Positions 1-9,765 are shown, counted from the stretch's first letter. The stretch is 18,958 bases of DNA from Symbiodinium natans (GCA_905221605.1 CAJNDS010001434.1:1-18958); one strand, 5' to 3'. The notes: generated from the sequence alone by a model not told the origin. A program made the numbers and translations.

Positions 1-105
1 AACCCCTAAACCCTAAACCCTAAACCCTAAACCCTAAACCCTAAACCCTAAACCCTAAACCCTAAACCCTAAACCCTAAACCCTAAACCCTAAACCCTAA
101 ACCCT
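1..105 (+). repeat. Telomeric repeat array (CCCTAAA)n, chromosome end
   Basis: About 15 consecutive heptamers CCCTAAA run from the first base to 105. The array is perfect except for one CCCC variant at positions 3-6, and it stops at CCCTCAAGA. The C-rich strand reads 5' to 3' into the window, so the G-rich TTTAGGG strand would end in the 3' overhang at the left. That is the correct polarity for a real left chromosome end rather than an internal telomeric remnant. The heptamer is the plant/green-algal type, shared by brown algae, oomycetes, dinoflagellates and some apicomplexans. The array is short and is probably truncated by the assembly. Confidence 0.98.
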
Positions 106-171
106 CAAGACAAAATAAATAGAAATTGTATGTGGTATCATTCTGAATGTCCCACGTTATTTGTCTAAACA
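106..171. other. Single-copy spacer next to the telomere
   Basis: This is AT-rich, non-repetitive sequence between the last telomeric heptamer and the first dispersed subtelomeric element. I see no reading frame, RNA gene or repeat in it. Confidence 0.6.
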
Positions 172-246
172 GCTGACAAGCAGAATTTGAGTAAACTACT
201 CCAAAACGCACTGGGAGGCAAAATATTCAATTTACTTAAACCTGCC
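172..246 (+). repeat. Dispersed subtelomeric element, copy 1
   Basis: It begins GCTGACAAGC, continues with GAATTTGAGTAAACTA, then CCAAAACGCACTGGGAGGC and ATATTCAATTTACTTAAACC. The 5' half matches copies 2 and 3 (GCTGAC-AGCCGAGTT-AAGTAAATTA). The 3' half matches copies 2 and 3 at ATATTCAAT and copy 4 at CCAAAACGC-TGGGAGGC-TCAATTTACT-AAACCT. All four copies are in the same orientation. It has no coding capacity and its identity is unknown; it may be a remnant of a once longer subtelomeric unit. Confidence 0.7.
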
Positions 247-399
247 TCCCCTGACCTCCCCCTCAAAACCCCCTCCCGCCCCTTTCGGCACCTTTCGGCC
301 CCCGCCCTTCCCCACACCCTCCCGCCCCCTCCTCCCTCCGCCCCCGCTTCCCCCCCGCCCCCCCCCGCCCCCCCCTCCCCCTCCCCCCCCATCCCCCCC
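247..399. other. C-rich, nearly pure pyrimidine tract
   Basis: The + strand is mostly C and T with runs of five to nine C and very little G, most extreme from 300 to 399. The complementary strand therefore carries many closely spaced G runs able to form G-quadruplexes, and the + strand could form an i-motif. The strand bias is the same as in the telomere (G on the minus strand). Short frames across it on both strands encode only Pro/Ser or Gly/Glu low-complexity peptides and are not genes. Confidence 0.8.
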
Positions 400-1476
400 A
401 GCTTTGGGAGCTAATTTTGAAATCCGGGAGCTAATTTTGAGCTGTCAGCAGCTAATTTTGAGCCTTGAAATTTAATTTTGAGCTTCGGGAGCTAATTTTG
501 AGCTCCGGGAGCTAATCTTGAGCTCCGGAGCTAATTTTGAGCTCCGGGAGCTAATTTTGAGGCTAATTTTGAGCTCCGGGAGTTTTTTTTTGAGCTCTTG
601 GAGCTAATTTTGAGCTCTGGGAGCTAATATTTGAGCTCCGGAAGCTAATTTTGAGCTGGAGCTAGTTTTGAGCTCTGGGAGCTAATTTTGAGCTCCGGTA
701 TTGAGCCCTGGGAGCTAATTTTGAGCTTTGGGAATTAACAACGAGCTCTGGGATTTAATTTTGTGCTCTGGGAGCTAATTTTGAGCTTTGGCAGCTCATT
801 TTCAGCTCCGGGAGCTAGCTCATTTTGAGCTCCGGGAGCTAATTTTGATCTCTGGGAGCCAATTTTGGGTTTTCGGAGCTAATGTAATTTTTTGAGCTTT
901 CGGCGCTATTTTGAGCTCCGGGAGCTAATTGAGATAATTTTTAGCTCCGGGAGCTAATTTTGAGCTTTGGAAGCTATTTTGAGCTCCGGGAGCTAATTTT
1001 GAGCTCCGGGAGCTAATTTTGAGCTGGAGCTAATTTTGAGCTCTGGGAGCTAATTTTGAGCTCCGCTTTTGAGCGCTGGGAGCTAATTTTTAGCTTTGGG
1101 AGCTAATTTTGAGCTCTGGGAGTTAATTTTGAGCTCCGGGAGCTAATTTGAATCTTGGGGAGCTTATTTTGAGCTCCGGGAGCTGGTTTTGAAGTCCGGG
1201 AGCTAATTTTGAGCTCCGGGAGCTAATTTTGAATTCCGGGAGTTAATTTTGAGCTCCGGGAGCTAATTTTGAATTCCGGGAGCTAATTTTGAGCTCTGGG
1301 AGCTAATTTTGAGCTCTGGGAGCTAATTTTGAGCTTCGAGAGCTCCGGGAGCTAATTTTGAGCTCCGGGAGCTAATTTTGATCTCCGAAATTAATTTTGA
1401 GCTCCGGGAGCTTATTTTGAGCTCCGGGAGCTAATTTTGAGCTCTGGGAGCTAATTGTTTTTCTCCGGGAGCTAAG
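400..1476 (+). repeat. 20-bp minisatellite array (GAGCTCCGGGAGCTAATTTT)
   Basis: About 50 head-to-tail copies of a 20-bp unit with consensus GAGCTCCGGGAGCTAATTTT. Common variants are CTCTGGG, CTTTGGG and GAATTCCGGG in the first half. Several copies are shortened (around 560, 655, 1025 and 1065) or have an expanded T run (588-595). The unit core AGCTCC-G-GGAGCT is an inverted repeat with a one-base centre, separated from the next by AATTTTG. Divergence is moderate throughout, so the array is not freshly amplified. It contains no reading frame of note. Confidence 0.93.
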
Positions 1477-1479
1477 TTT

Positions 1480-1536
1480 GCTGACCAGCCGAGTTTAAGT
1501 AAATTAAACTGCTTTTGGCAAGCCGAATATTCAATC
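1480..1536 (+). repeat. Dispersed subtelomeric element, copy 2
   Basis: It starts GCTGACCAGCCGAGTTTAAG directly after the last 20-bp minisatellite unit, then TAAATTAAACTGCTTTTGGC and AAGCCGAATATTCAAT. It is very similar to copy 3 at 1610 and clearly related to copy 1 at 172, so copies 1 and 2 bracket the C-rich tract and the minisatellite as direct repeats. Non-coding; function unknown. Confidence 0.75.
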
Positions 1537-1609
1537 CACATCAATTCACTTCAATTCAAAACTCCCGCAGACCCTTAGACACCCCCCAGATCCCTCCCAG
1601 ATCCCCACA
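1537..1609. other. Short spacer between dispersed-element copies
   Basis: This C-rich spacer contains small internal repeats (CACATCAATTCACTTCAATT and CCCAGATCCCTCCCAGATCC). I see no gene or structured element in it. Confidence 0.5.
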
Positions 1610-1680
1610 GCTGACAAGCCGAGTTGAAGTAAATTAGTGTGAATCGCTTTTGGCAAGCCGAATATTCAATTCATTCAACC
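1610..1680 (+). repeat. Dispersed subtelomeric element, copy 3
   Basis: It starts GCTGACAAGCCGAGTTGAAG, continues TAAATTAGTGTGAATCGC, and has the TTTTGGCAAGCCGAATATTC block shared with copy 2. It is the most complete match to copy 2, at a distance of 130 bp. The sequence that follows is the degenerate repeat field. Non-coding; function unknown. Confidence 0.75.
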
Positions 1681-2828
1681 CCCACAAAAGGCACCAAGAA
1701 ACCCCAAAGCCCAGGAGGCGGCGGGAGCCCCCAAATAGGCACTGGAGGCACTGGGAGGCACAAAAATAAGGTCCCAAAATATGTCCCGGGAGGCGCCAGT
1801 TCAGTCCAGGAGTTCCCAAAATAGGAATGGAAGGCCCCAAAATAAGCCTCAGAAGGCCCCAAAATAGGCCCCGGAAGACCTTAAACTATGCACCGAAAGG
1901 CCCTAAAATACACCCAGGGCTCAAAATAGGCACCGGGAGGCCGCAAAATGGCCCAAAAGGCCAAATTAGGCCCTGGGAGACCTCCGAAAAAAAGCCCCCG
2001 GGAGGCCCGAAAAGGCTGGCAGCCCGAAATCAAGCCCCGACAGACACCAAATTAGGCCGGTCCCAGTTTAGGCCAAATCAAGCAACCCAAAATAAATTTT
2101 TCCAAATTAAGCCCCCAAAAACCCAAATTAAGCCTCGAGACCCCGAATTATGTCCCACAAAAACCCAAATTAAGCCCGCAAAATCCCAAATTAAGCCCTG
2201 CAAAGGCCAAGTTAGGGCCTGGCCTCAAGTCTGGCCTTCAAATTAAGCCACCGGGAAGCCAAGAAAAACCCAAGTTGAGGGAAAGCCGAAATCAGGTCCG
2301 GGAGGCCCCGAATCAAATTGCGAGAGGGCACCCCCCGCAAAATTAGGCCCCGAACTAGCCCTGCAGGGCCCCAAATTAGGCCCACCCAGGCCCCACATTA
2401 AGCAAGCCCCAAAGTAAGCCTAGCTCCAAACTCAGCATAGGAGGCCCCAAATCAGGCTTCAAATTGCCGCAAAATTGAACCCAAAATTAAGCCCCAAAGC
2501 AGGCCGGGAGTCTGGGAAGCTTCAAAATAAGTTCCAAATGCGACGCCAGGAGGCCGCGCGTTAGGATGCAAATGCAGCTCGTGAAACCCAAATTGCGGAT
2601 GCAAGCGGCATCTGCGTCCAAAAGCACCAAACCCCAAATTTAAGCTGCAAATTAAGTCTCGGAGACTCCAAAGCCCCGAACCCCCAGGAAGCCCAAATGG
2701 CTCTGGGCAGAAGCCCCCAAGAAAGTCCGAGAATCCGGACCTACTTTCCGGCACAGAAATGCCCAACAAAAGTTCGGACCACCCCACCGCCCCCCCAAAC
2801 AAAAGCACAACAATTGGATCCAAAGTCT
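1681..2828 (-). repeat. Degenerate CCAAATTAGGCCCC repeat field
   Basis: The field consists of loose copies of a motif of about 20-25 bp of the form CCAAATTAGGCCCCGGGAGG. Examples are AAAATAGGCCCCGGAAGACC near 1861, AAATTAGGCCCTGGGAGACC at 1963-1982, and a run of CAAATTAAGCCC forms at 2103-2245. The reverse complement of the 20-bp minisatellite unit, AAAATTAGCTCCCGGAGCTC, resembles this motif, so I list it as minus strand. Frames of up to about 140 codons (for example 1827-2246, rich in Pro/Lys/Gln) reflect the repeat and have no recognisable domain. I see no RNA gene. Confidence 0.65.
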
Positions 2829-2886
2829 CAATATATTAACCCAAAACGCTTGGGAGGCCACATGCTCAATTTACTGAAACCTCTAA
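2829..2886 (+). repeat. Dispersed subtelomeric element, copy 4 (3' part)
   Basis: The blocks CCAAAACGC, TGGGAGGC and TCAATTTACTGAAACCT match the 3' half of copy 1 (195-246) with few differences. The 5' GCTGAC half is missing or too diverged to recognise. It lies at the inner edge of the degenerate repeat field, so copies 1 and 4 enclose the whole 2.6-kb distal segment. Confidence 0.65.
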
Positions 2887-3017
2887 GGCCTTCACTTTTG
2901 CGTTGTCCCATGAAAGACTCGGGCCCCCCAAACGGCAAAGCCAAACCCCCCCAAATCTACTTATTCGTGCTTGAATTTCGGGGGTACCAGGGGGTGTCCC
3001 CCTGGCGCGGTCCAGCA
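2887..3017. other. Spacer before the satellite array
   Basis: This single-copy sequence with some C runs leads to the hairpin at 2987-3005 and then the first satellite homology. No gene can be supported. Confidence 0.5.
2987..3005. other. Perfect 8-bp hairpin at the array boundary
   Basis: CCAGGGGG-TGT-CCCCCTGG is a perfect inverted repeat with a 3-base loop. It ends 12 bp before satellite homology starts at about 3018. It does not occur inside the satellite units, although those carry a CCAGG/CCTGG inverted repeat of similar flavour. It could be a breakpoint footprint, but this is inference. Confidence 0.8.
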
Positions 3018-3890
3018 GCTAGCGGGGTCCAGGGCGGGGAGTCCTGGCGGGGGGCTCGGGGGGCAGCGCCCCCCGAAACGGTGGCGTCGATTTGTATTTT
3101 CTTGGGGACCCCCTTCCAAAACTAAAAACATACTTCCAAAAAACAAAACTTTCGGTCAAAACTTTCGGTCAAAACTTTCGGTCAAAACTTTCGGTCAAAA
3201 CTTATTGGGACCTGAACCCTATACAATTTCTATTAAGGCAGGTTCCAAAAAAGAACCCAGGTGACCAGAGCAGTGGCCATTTTAAAGGGGTTTTTTTCCG
3301 ACCCCCGAACCATATACAATTTCTATAAACCTGGATTGCTGGCGGGGTCCAGGGCGAGGAGTCCTGGCGGGGGGCTCGGGGGGCAGCGCCCCCCGAAACG
3401 GTGGCGTCGATTTGTATTTTCTTGGGGACCCCCTTCCAAAACTAAAAACATACTTCCAAAAAACAAAACTTTCGGTCAAAACTTTCGGTCAAAACTTTCG
3501 GTCAAAACTTTCGGTCAAAACGTTTCGGTCAACACTTATTGGGACCTGAACCCTATACAATTTCTATTAAGGCAGGTTCCAAAAAAGAACCCAGGTGACC
3601 AGAGCAGTGGCCATTTTAAAGGGGTTTTTTTCCGACCCCCGAACCCTATACAATTTCTATAAACCTGGATTGCTGGCGGGGTCCAGGGCGAGGAGTCCTG
3701 GCGGGGGGCTCGGGGGGCAGCGCCCCCCGGAAACGGTGGCGTCGATTTGTATTTTCTTGGTGACCCCCTTCCAAAACTAAAAACATAGTTCCAAAAAACA
3801 AAACTTTCGGTCAAAACTTTCGGTCAAAACTTATTGGGACCTGAACCCTATACAATTTCTATTAAGGCAGGTTCCAAAAAAGAAACCCAG
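3018..3890 (+). repeat. Satellite block: three class A units (A4, A5, A2)
   Basis: The first unit is truncated and starts at GCTAGCGGGGTCC, skipping the start block and T tract. It has four 13-mers. The next unit, at 3261, has five, and the unit at 3595 has two. The first two carry ACATACTTCC in the A-rich segment; the third has ACATAGTTCC and TTGGTGACC. Confidence 0.9.
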
Positions 3891-4801
3891 GTGACCAGAG
3901 CAGTGGCCATTTTAAAGGGGTTTTTTTCCGACCCCCGAACCCTATACAATTTCTATAAACCTGGATTGCTGGCGGGGTCCAGGGCGAGGAGTCCTGGCGG
4001 GGGGCTCGGGGGCAGCGCCCCCCGGAAACGGTGGCGTCAATTTGCATTTTCTTGGAGACCCCCTTCCAAAACTAAAAACATAGTTCCAAAAAACAAAACT
4101 TCTCAGCTGTCCTCTTTGGAGGGACGCCCGGTGAAAAAAAACTTATTGGGACCTGAACCCTATACAATTTCTATTAAGGCAGGTTCCAAAAAAGAACCCA
4201 GGTGACCAGAGCAGTGGCCATTTTAAAGGGGTTTTTTTTCCGACCCCCGAACCCTATACAATTTCTATAAACCTGGATTGCTGGCGGGGTCCAGGGCGAG
4301 GAGTCCTGGCGGGGGACGGTGGCGTCAATTTGTATTTTCTTGGGGACCCCCTTCCAAAACTAAAAACATAGTTCCAAAAAACAAAACTTCTCGGCTGTCC
4401 TCTTTGGAGGGACGCCCGGTGAAAAAAAACTTATTGGGACCTGAACCCTATACAATTTCTATTAAGGCAGGTTCCAAAAAAGAACCCAGGTGACCAAAGC
4501 AGTGGCCATTTTAAAGGGGTTTTTTTCCGACCCCCGAACCCTATACAATTTCTATAAACCTGGATTGCTGGCGGGGTCCAGGGCGAGGAGTCCTGGCGGG
4601 GGGCTCGGGGGGCAGCGCCCCCCGGAAACGGTGGCGTCAATTTGTATTTTCTTGGGGACCCCCTTCCAAAACTAAAAACACAGTTCCAAAAAACAAAACT
4701 TCTCGGCTGTCCTCTTTGGAGGGACGCCCGGTGAAAAAAAACTTATTGGGACCTGAACCCTATACAATTTCTATTAAGGCAGGTTCCAAAAAAGAACCCA
4801 G
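3891..4801 (+). repeat. Satellite block: three class B units (B1, B2-deleted, B2)
   Basis: Units start at 3891 (B1), 4202 (B2, 288 bp) and 4490 (B2). The 4202 unit lacks the GGGGGGC/GCCCCCC hairpin: CTGGCGGGGG is joined directly to ACGGTGGCG. The 4490 unit starts GTGACCAAAGC. Both peculiarities recur in the units at 15104 and 15392. Confidence 0.9.
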
Positions 4802-5417
4802 GTGACCAGAGCAGTGGCCATTTTAAAGGGGTTTTTTTTCCGACCCCCGAACCCTATACAATTTCTATAAACCTGGATTGCTGGCGGGGTCCAGGGCGAG
4901 GAGTCCTGGCGGGGGGCTCGGGGGGCAGCGCCCCCCGGAAACGGTGGCGTCGAATTGTATTTTCTTGGTGACCCCCTTCCAAAACTAAAACATAGTTCCA
5001 AAAAACAAAACTTTCGGTCAAAACTTTCGGTCAAAACTTTCGGTCAAAACTTATTGGGACCTGAACCCTATACAATTTCTATTACGGCAAGTTCCAAAAA
5101 AGAAACCCAGGTGACCAGAGCAGTGGCCATTTTAAAGGGTTTTTTTTCCGACCCCCGAACCCTATACAATTTCTATATACCTGGATTGCTGGCGGGGTCC
5201 AGGGCGAGGAGTCCTGGCGGGGGGCTGGGGGGGCAGCGCCCCCCGGAAACGGTGGCGTCGATTTGTATTTTCTTGGTGACCCCCTTCCAAAACTAAAACA
5301 TAGTTCCAAAAAACAAAACTTTCGGTCAAAACTTTCGGTCAAAACTTTCGGTCAAAACTTATTGGGACCTGAACCCTATACAATTTCTATTAAGGCAAGT
5401 TCCAAAAAGAAACCCAG
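4802..5417 (+). repeat. Satellite block: two A3 units
   Basis: Both have three 13-mers, TTGGTGACC and ACTAAAACATAG, the A3 haplotype. The first carries CGAATTGTATT in place of CGATTTGTATT, a variant shared only with the unit at 16952. Confidence 0.9.
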
Positions 5418-5728
5418 GTGACCAGAGCAGTGGCCATTTTAAAGGGGTTTTTTTCCGACCCCCGAACCCTATACAATTTCTATATACCTGGATTGCTGGC
5501 GGGGTCCAGGGCGAGGAGTCCTGGCGGGGGGCTCGGGGGGCAGCGCCCCCCGGAAACGGTGGCGTCAATTTGTATTTTCTTGGGGACCCCTTCCAAAACT
5601 AAAAACATAGTTCCAAAAAACAAAACTTCTCGGCTGTCCTCTTTGGAGGGACGCCCGGTGAAAAAAACTTTATTGGGACCTGAACCCTATACAATTTCTA
5701 TTAAGGCAGGTTCCAAAAAAGAACCCAG
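5418..5728 (+). repeat. Satellite unit, class B2
   Basis: A single B2 unit lies between A3 blocks. Its first half still carries the A3-linked TATATACCTGG, so the class boundary falls inside the unit. Confidence 0.88.
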
Positions 5729-7268
5729 GTGACCAGAGCAGTGGCCATTTTAAAGGGGTTTTTTTCCGACCCCCGAACCCTATACAATTTCTATAAACCT
5801 GGATTGCTGGCGGGGTCCAGGGCGAGGAGTCCTGGCCGGGGGCTCGGGGGGCAGCGCCCCCCGGAAACGGTGGCGTCGATTTGTATTTTCTTGGTGACCC
5901 CCTTCCAAAACTAAAAACATAGTTCCAAAAAACAAAACTTTCGGTCAAAACTTTCGGTCAAAACTTTCGGTCAAAACTTATTGGGACCTGAACCCTATAC
6001 AATTTCTATTCAGGCAAGTTCCAAAAAAGAAACCCAGGTGACCAGAGCAGTGGCCATTTTAAAGGGGTTTTTTTCCGACCCCCGAAACCTATACAATTTC
6101 TATATACCTGGATTGCTGGCGGGGTCCAGGGCGAGGAGTCCTGGCGGGGGGCTCGGGGGGCAGCGCCCCCCGGAAACGGTGGCGTCGATTTGTATTTTCT
6201 TGGTGACCCCCTTCAAAAACTAAAACATAGTTCCAAAAAACAAAACTTTCGGTCAAAACTTTCGGTCAAAACTTTCGGTCAAAACTTATTGGGACCTGAA
6301 CCCTATACAATTTCTATTAAGGCAAGTTCCAAAAAAGAAACCCAGGTGACCAGAGCAGTGGCCATTTTAAAGGGGTTTTTTTCCGACCCCCGAACCCTAT
6401 ACAATTTCTATATACATGGATTGCTGGCGGGGTCCAGGGCGAGAGGTCCCTGGCGGGGGCTCGGGGGGCAGCGCCCCCGGAAACGGTGGCGCGATTGTAT
6501 TGTCTTGGTGACCCCCTTCCAAAAGTAAAACATAGTTGCCAAAAGACAAACTTTCGGTCAAAACTTTCGGTTTCAAAACTTTCGGTCAAAACTATTGGGA
6601 CTGAACCCTATAAAATTTCTATTAAGGCAAGTTCCCAAAAAGAAACCCAGGTGACCAGGAGCAGTGGCCATTGTAAAGGGGTTTTTTTAGACCCCCGAAA
6701 CCTCATAATAGAATTATATACCAATTTCTATTATACTGGATTGCTGGCGGGGTCCAGGGCGAGGAGTCCTGGCGGGGGGCTCGGGGGGCAGCCCCCCGGA
6801 AACGGTGGTGTCGATTTGTATTTTCTTGGCGACCCCCTTCCAAAACTAAAAACATAGTTTCAAAAAACAAAACTTTCGGTCAAAACTTTCGGTCAAAACT
6901 TTCGGTCAAAACTTATTGGGACCTGAACCCTATACAATTTCTATTAAGGCAAGTTCCAAAAAAGAAACCCAGTTGACCAGAGCAGTGGCCATTTTAAAGG
7001 GGTTTTTTTCCGACCCCCGAACCCTATACAATTTCTATAAACCTGGATTGCTGGCGGGGTCCAGGGCGAGGAGTCCTGGCCGGGGGCTCGGGGGGCAGCG
7101 CCCCCCGGAAACGGTGGCGTCGATTTGTATTTTCTTGGTGACCCCCTTCCAAAACTAAAAACATAGTTCCAAAAAACAAAACTTTCGGTCAAAACTTTCG
7201 GTCAAAACTTATTGGGACCTGAACCCTATACAATTTCTATTAAGGCAGGTTCCAAAAAAGAAACCCAG
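5729..7268 (+). repeat. Satellite block: five class A units (four A3, one A2)
   Basis: Unit starts are 5729, 6038, 6346, 6651 and 6972. The stretch from about 6440 to 6740 is indel-rich, including an insertion near 6700-6735 that lengthens the 6651 unit to 321 bp. The 6972 unit starts GTTGACC and has only two 13-mers. Confidence 0.88.
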
Positions 7269-7579
7269 GTGACCAGAGCAGTGGCCATTTTAAAGGGGTT
7301 TTTTTCCGACCCCCGAACCCTATACAATTTCTATAAACCTAGATTGCTGGCGGGGTCCAGGGAGAGGAGTCCTGGCGGGGGGCTCGGGGGGCAGCGCCCC
7401 CCGAAACGGTGGCGTCAATTTGTATTTTCTTGGGGACCCCCTTCCAAAACTAAAAACATAATTCCAAAAAACAAAACTTCTCGGCTGTCCTCTTTGGAGG
7501 TTGCCCGGTGAAAAAAAACGTTATTGGGACCTGAACCCTATACAATTTCTATTAAGGCAGGTTCCAAAAAAGAACCCAG
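7269..7579 (+). repeat. Satellite unit, class B3
   Basis: The first B3 unit in the array, with GGAGGTTGCCCGG and an ACGTTATTGG exit. It also carries AACCTAGATTGC in place of AACCTGGATTGC, a change common in B3 neighbourhoods. Confidence 0.88.
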
Positions 7580-8505
7580 GTGACCAGAGCAGCGGCCATT
7601 TTAAAGGGGTTTTTTTCCGACCCCCGAACCCTATACAATTTCTATACCTGGATTGCTGGCGGGGTCAGGGCGAGAGTCCTGGCGGGGGCTCGGGGGGCAG
7701 CGCCCCCCGGGAAACGGTGGCGTCGATTTGTATTTTCTTGGTGACCCCTTCCAAACTAAAAACATAGTTTCCAAAAAAACAAAACTTTCGGTCAAAATTC
7801 GGTCAAACTTGCGGTTCAAAACTTATTGGACTGAACCCATAAATTTTTATCATTAAGGCAAGTTTCAAAAAAGGAAAACCCAGGGGACAGAGCAGTGGCC
7901 ATTGGAAAGGGGTTTTTTTCCGACCCCCGAACCTATACAATTTCTATATATACCTGGATTGCTGGCGGGGTCCAGGGCGAGGAGTCCTGGCCGGGGCTCG
8001 GGGGGGAAGCGGCCCCCCGGAAACGGGAGAGTGCGGATTTGTATTTCTTGGTGACCCCATTCCAAACTAAAAACATAGTTCCAAAAAACAAAACTTTCGG
8101 TCAAAACTTTCGGTCAAAACTTTCGGTCAAATCTTATTGGGACCTGAACCCTATACAATTTCTATTAAGGCAAGTTCCAAAAAAGAAACCCAGGTGACCA
8201 GAGCAGTGGCCATTTTAAAGGGGTTTTTTTCCGACCCCCGAACCCTAGACAATTTCTATATACCTGGATTGCTGGCGGGGTCCAGGGCGAGGAGTCCTGG
8301 CGGGGGGCTCGGGGGGCGCGCCCCCCCAGGAACCGGTGGCGTCGATTTGGATTTCTGGTGACAGCCCTTCCAAAAACTAAACATAGTTCCAAAAAAACAA
8401 AACTTTCGGTCAAAACTTCGGTCATAAACTTTCGGTCAAAACTATTGGGGAACCTGAAACCCCTATACAAGTTCTATTCAGCAAGTTCCAAAAAGAAAAA
8501 CCCAG
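7580..8505 (+). repeat. Satellite block: three degraded A3 units
   Basis: Unit starts are 7580, 7884 and 8194. Each has three recognisable TTCGGTC cores. Many single-base losses and gains occur at about 7640-8060 and 8300-8505, for example GGGGACAG at the 7884 unit start. Confidence 0.82.
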
Positions 8506-8816
8506 GTGACCAGAGCAGTGGCCATTTTAAAGGGGTTTTTTTCCGACCCCCGAACCCTATACAATTTCTATAAACCTGGATTGCTGGCGGGGTCCAGGGC
8601 GAGGAGTCCTGGCGGGGGGCTCGGGGGCAGCGCCCCCCGGAAACGGTGGCGTCAATTTGCATTTTCTTGGAGACCCCCTTCCAAAACTAAAAACATAGTT
8701 CCAAAAAACAAAACTTCTCAGCTGTCCTCTTTGGAGGGACGCCCGGTGAAAAAAAACTTATTGGGACCTGAACCATATACAATTTCTATTAAGGCAAGTT
8801 CCAAAAAGGAAACCCA
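8506..8816 (+). repeat. Satellite unit, class B1
   Basis: A clean B1 unit between degraded A3 units, with the five-G version of the hairpin stem (CTCGGGGGCAGC). Confidence 0.88.
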
Positions 8817-8844
8817 GGGACCAGGAGCAGTGGCCATTAAAGGG

Positions 8845-8878
<34 letters not shown>

Positions 8879-9454
8879 CCGACCCCCGAAACCATACAAT
8901 TTCTAGATACCTGATTGCTGGCGGGGTCCAGGGCGAGGAGTCCTGGCGGGGGGCTCGGGGGGCAGCGCCCCACGGAAACGGTGGCGTCGATTTGTATTTT
9001 CTTGGTGACCCCCTTCCAAAACTAAAACATAGTTCCAAAAAACAAAACTTTCGGTCAAAACTTTCGGTCAAAACTTTCGGTCAAAACTTATTGGGACCTG
9101 AACCCTATACAATTTCTATTAAGGCAAGTTCCAGAAAAGAAACCCAGGTGACCAGAGCAGTGGCCATTTTAAAGGGGTTTTTTTCCGACCCCCGAACCCT
9201 ATACAATTTCTATATACCTGGATTGCTGGCGGGGTCCAGGGCGAGGAGTCCTGGCGGGGGGCTCGGGGGCAGCGCCCCCCGGAAACGGTGGCGTCGATTT
9301 GTATTTTCTTGGTGACCCCCTTCCAAAACTAAAACATAGTTCCAAAAAACAAAACTTTCGGTCAAAACTTTCGGTCAAAACTTTCGGTCAAAACTTATTG
9401 GGACCTGAACCCTATACAATTACTATTAAGGCAAGTTCCAAAAAAGAAACCCAG
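8817..9454 (+). repeat. Satellite block: two A3 units, first with expanded T tract
   Basis: The 8817 unit has the T7 backbone tract expanded to 32 T and several nearby base losses. The 9148 unit is a normal A3 unit. Confidence 0.88.
8847..8878 (+). repeat. Poly-T tract, 32 T
   Basis: An uninterrupted run of 32 T sits exactly where other units have T7 or T8 between AAAGGGG and CCGACCCCC. Slippage expansion, a small poly(A) insertion on the minus strand, or a base-calling error are all possible. Confidence 0.9.
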
Positions 9455-9765
9455 GTGACCAGAGCAGTGGCCATTTTAAAGGGGTTTTTTTCCGACCCCC
9501 GAACCCTATACAATTTCTATAAACCTGGATTGCTGGCGGGGTCCAGGGCGAGGAGTCCTGGCGGGGGGCTCGGGGGCAGCGCCCCCCGGAAACGGTGGCG
9601 TCAATTTGCATTTTCTTGGAGACCCCCTTCCAAAACTAAAAACATAGTTCCAAAAAACAAAACTTCTCAGCTGTCCTCTTTGGAGGGACGCCCGGTGAAA
9701 AAAAACTTATTGGGACCTGAACCCTATACAATTTCTATTAAGGCAGGTTCCAAAAAAGAACCCAG
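9455..9765 (+). repeat. Satellite unit, class B1
   Basis: A clean B1 unit, almost the same as the one at 8506, separating A3 from A5 units. Confidence 0.88.

Noticed and set aside
165-414. Overlapping 75-codon frames on both strands
   Set aside because: They are low-complexity Pro/Ser and Gly/Glu translations of the C-rich tract, open on both strands because of composition.
1827-2246. 139-codon Pro/Lys/Gln-rich frame
   Set aside because: It is a translation of the degenerate CCAAATTAGGCCC field with no recognisable domain or start context.
2452-2823. 123-codon frame on the minus strand
   Set aside because: It lies wholly in the degenerate repeat field; the composition follows the repeat and no family is recognisable.
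8506-9315. 269-codon open frame, + strand
   Set aside because: It spans the 32-T tract, encoded as a phenylalanine run, and satellite backbone; frame continuity is accidental and no domain is present.
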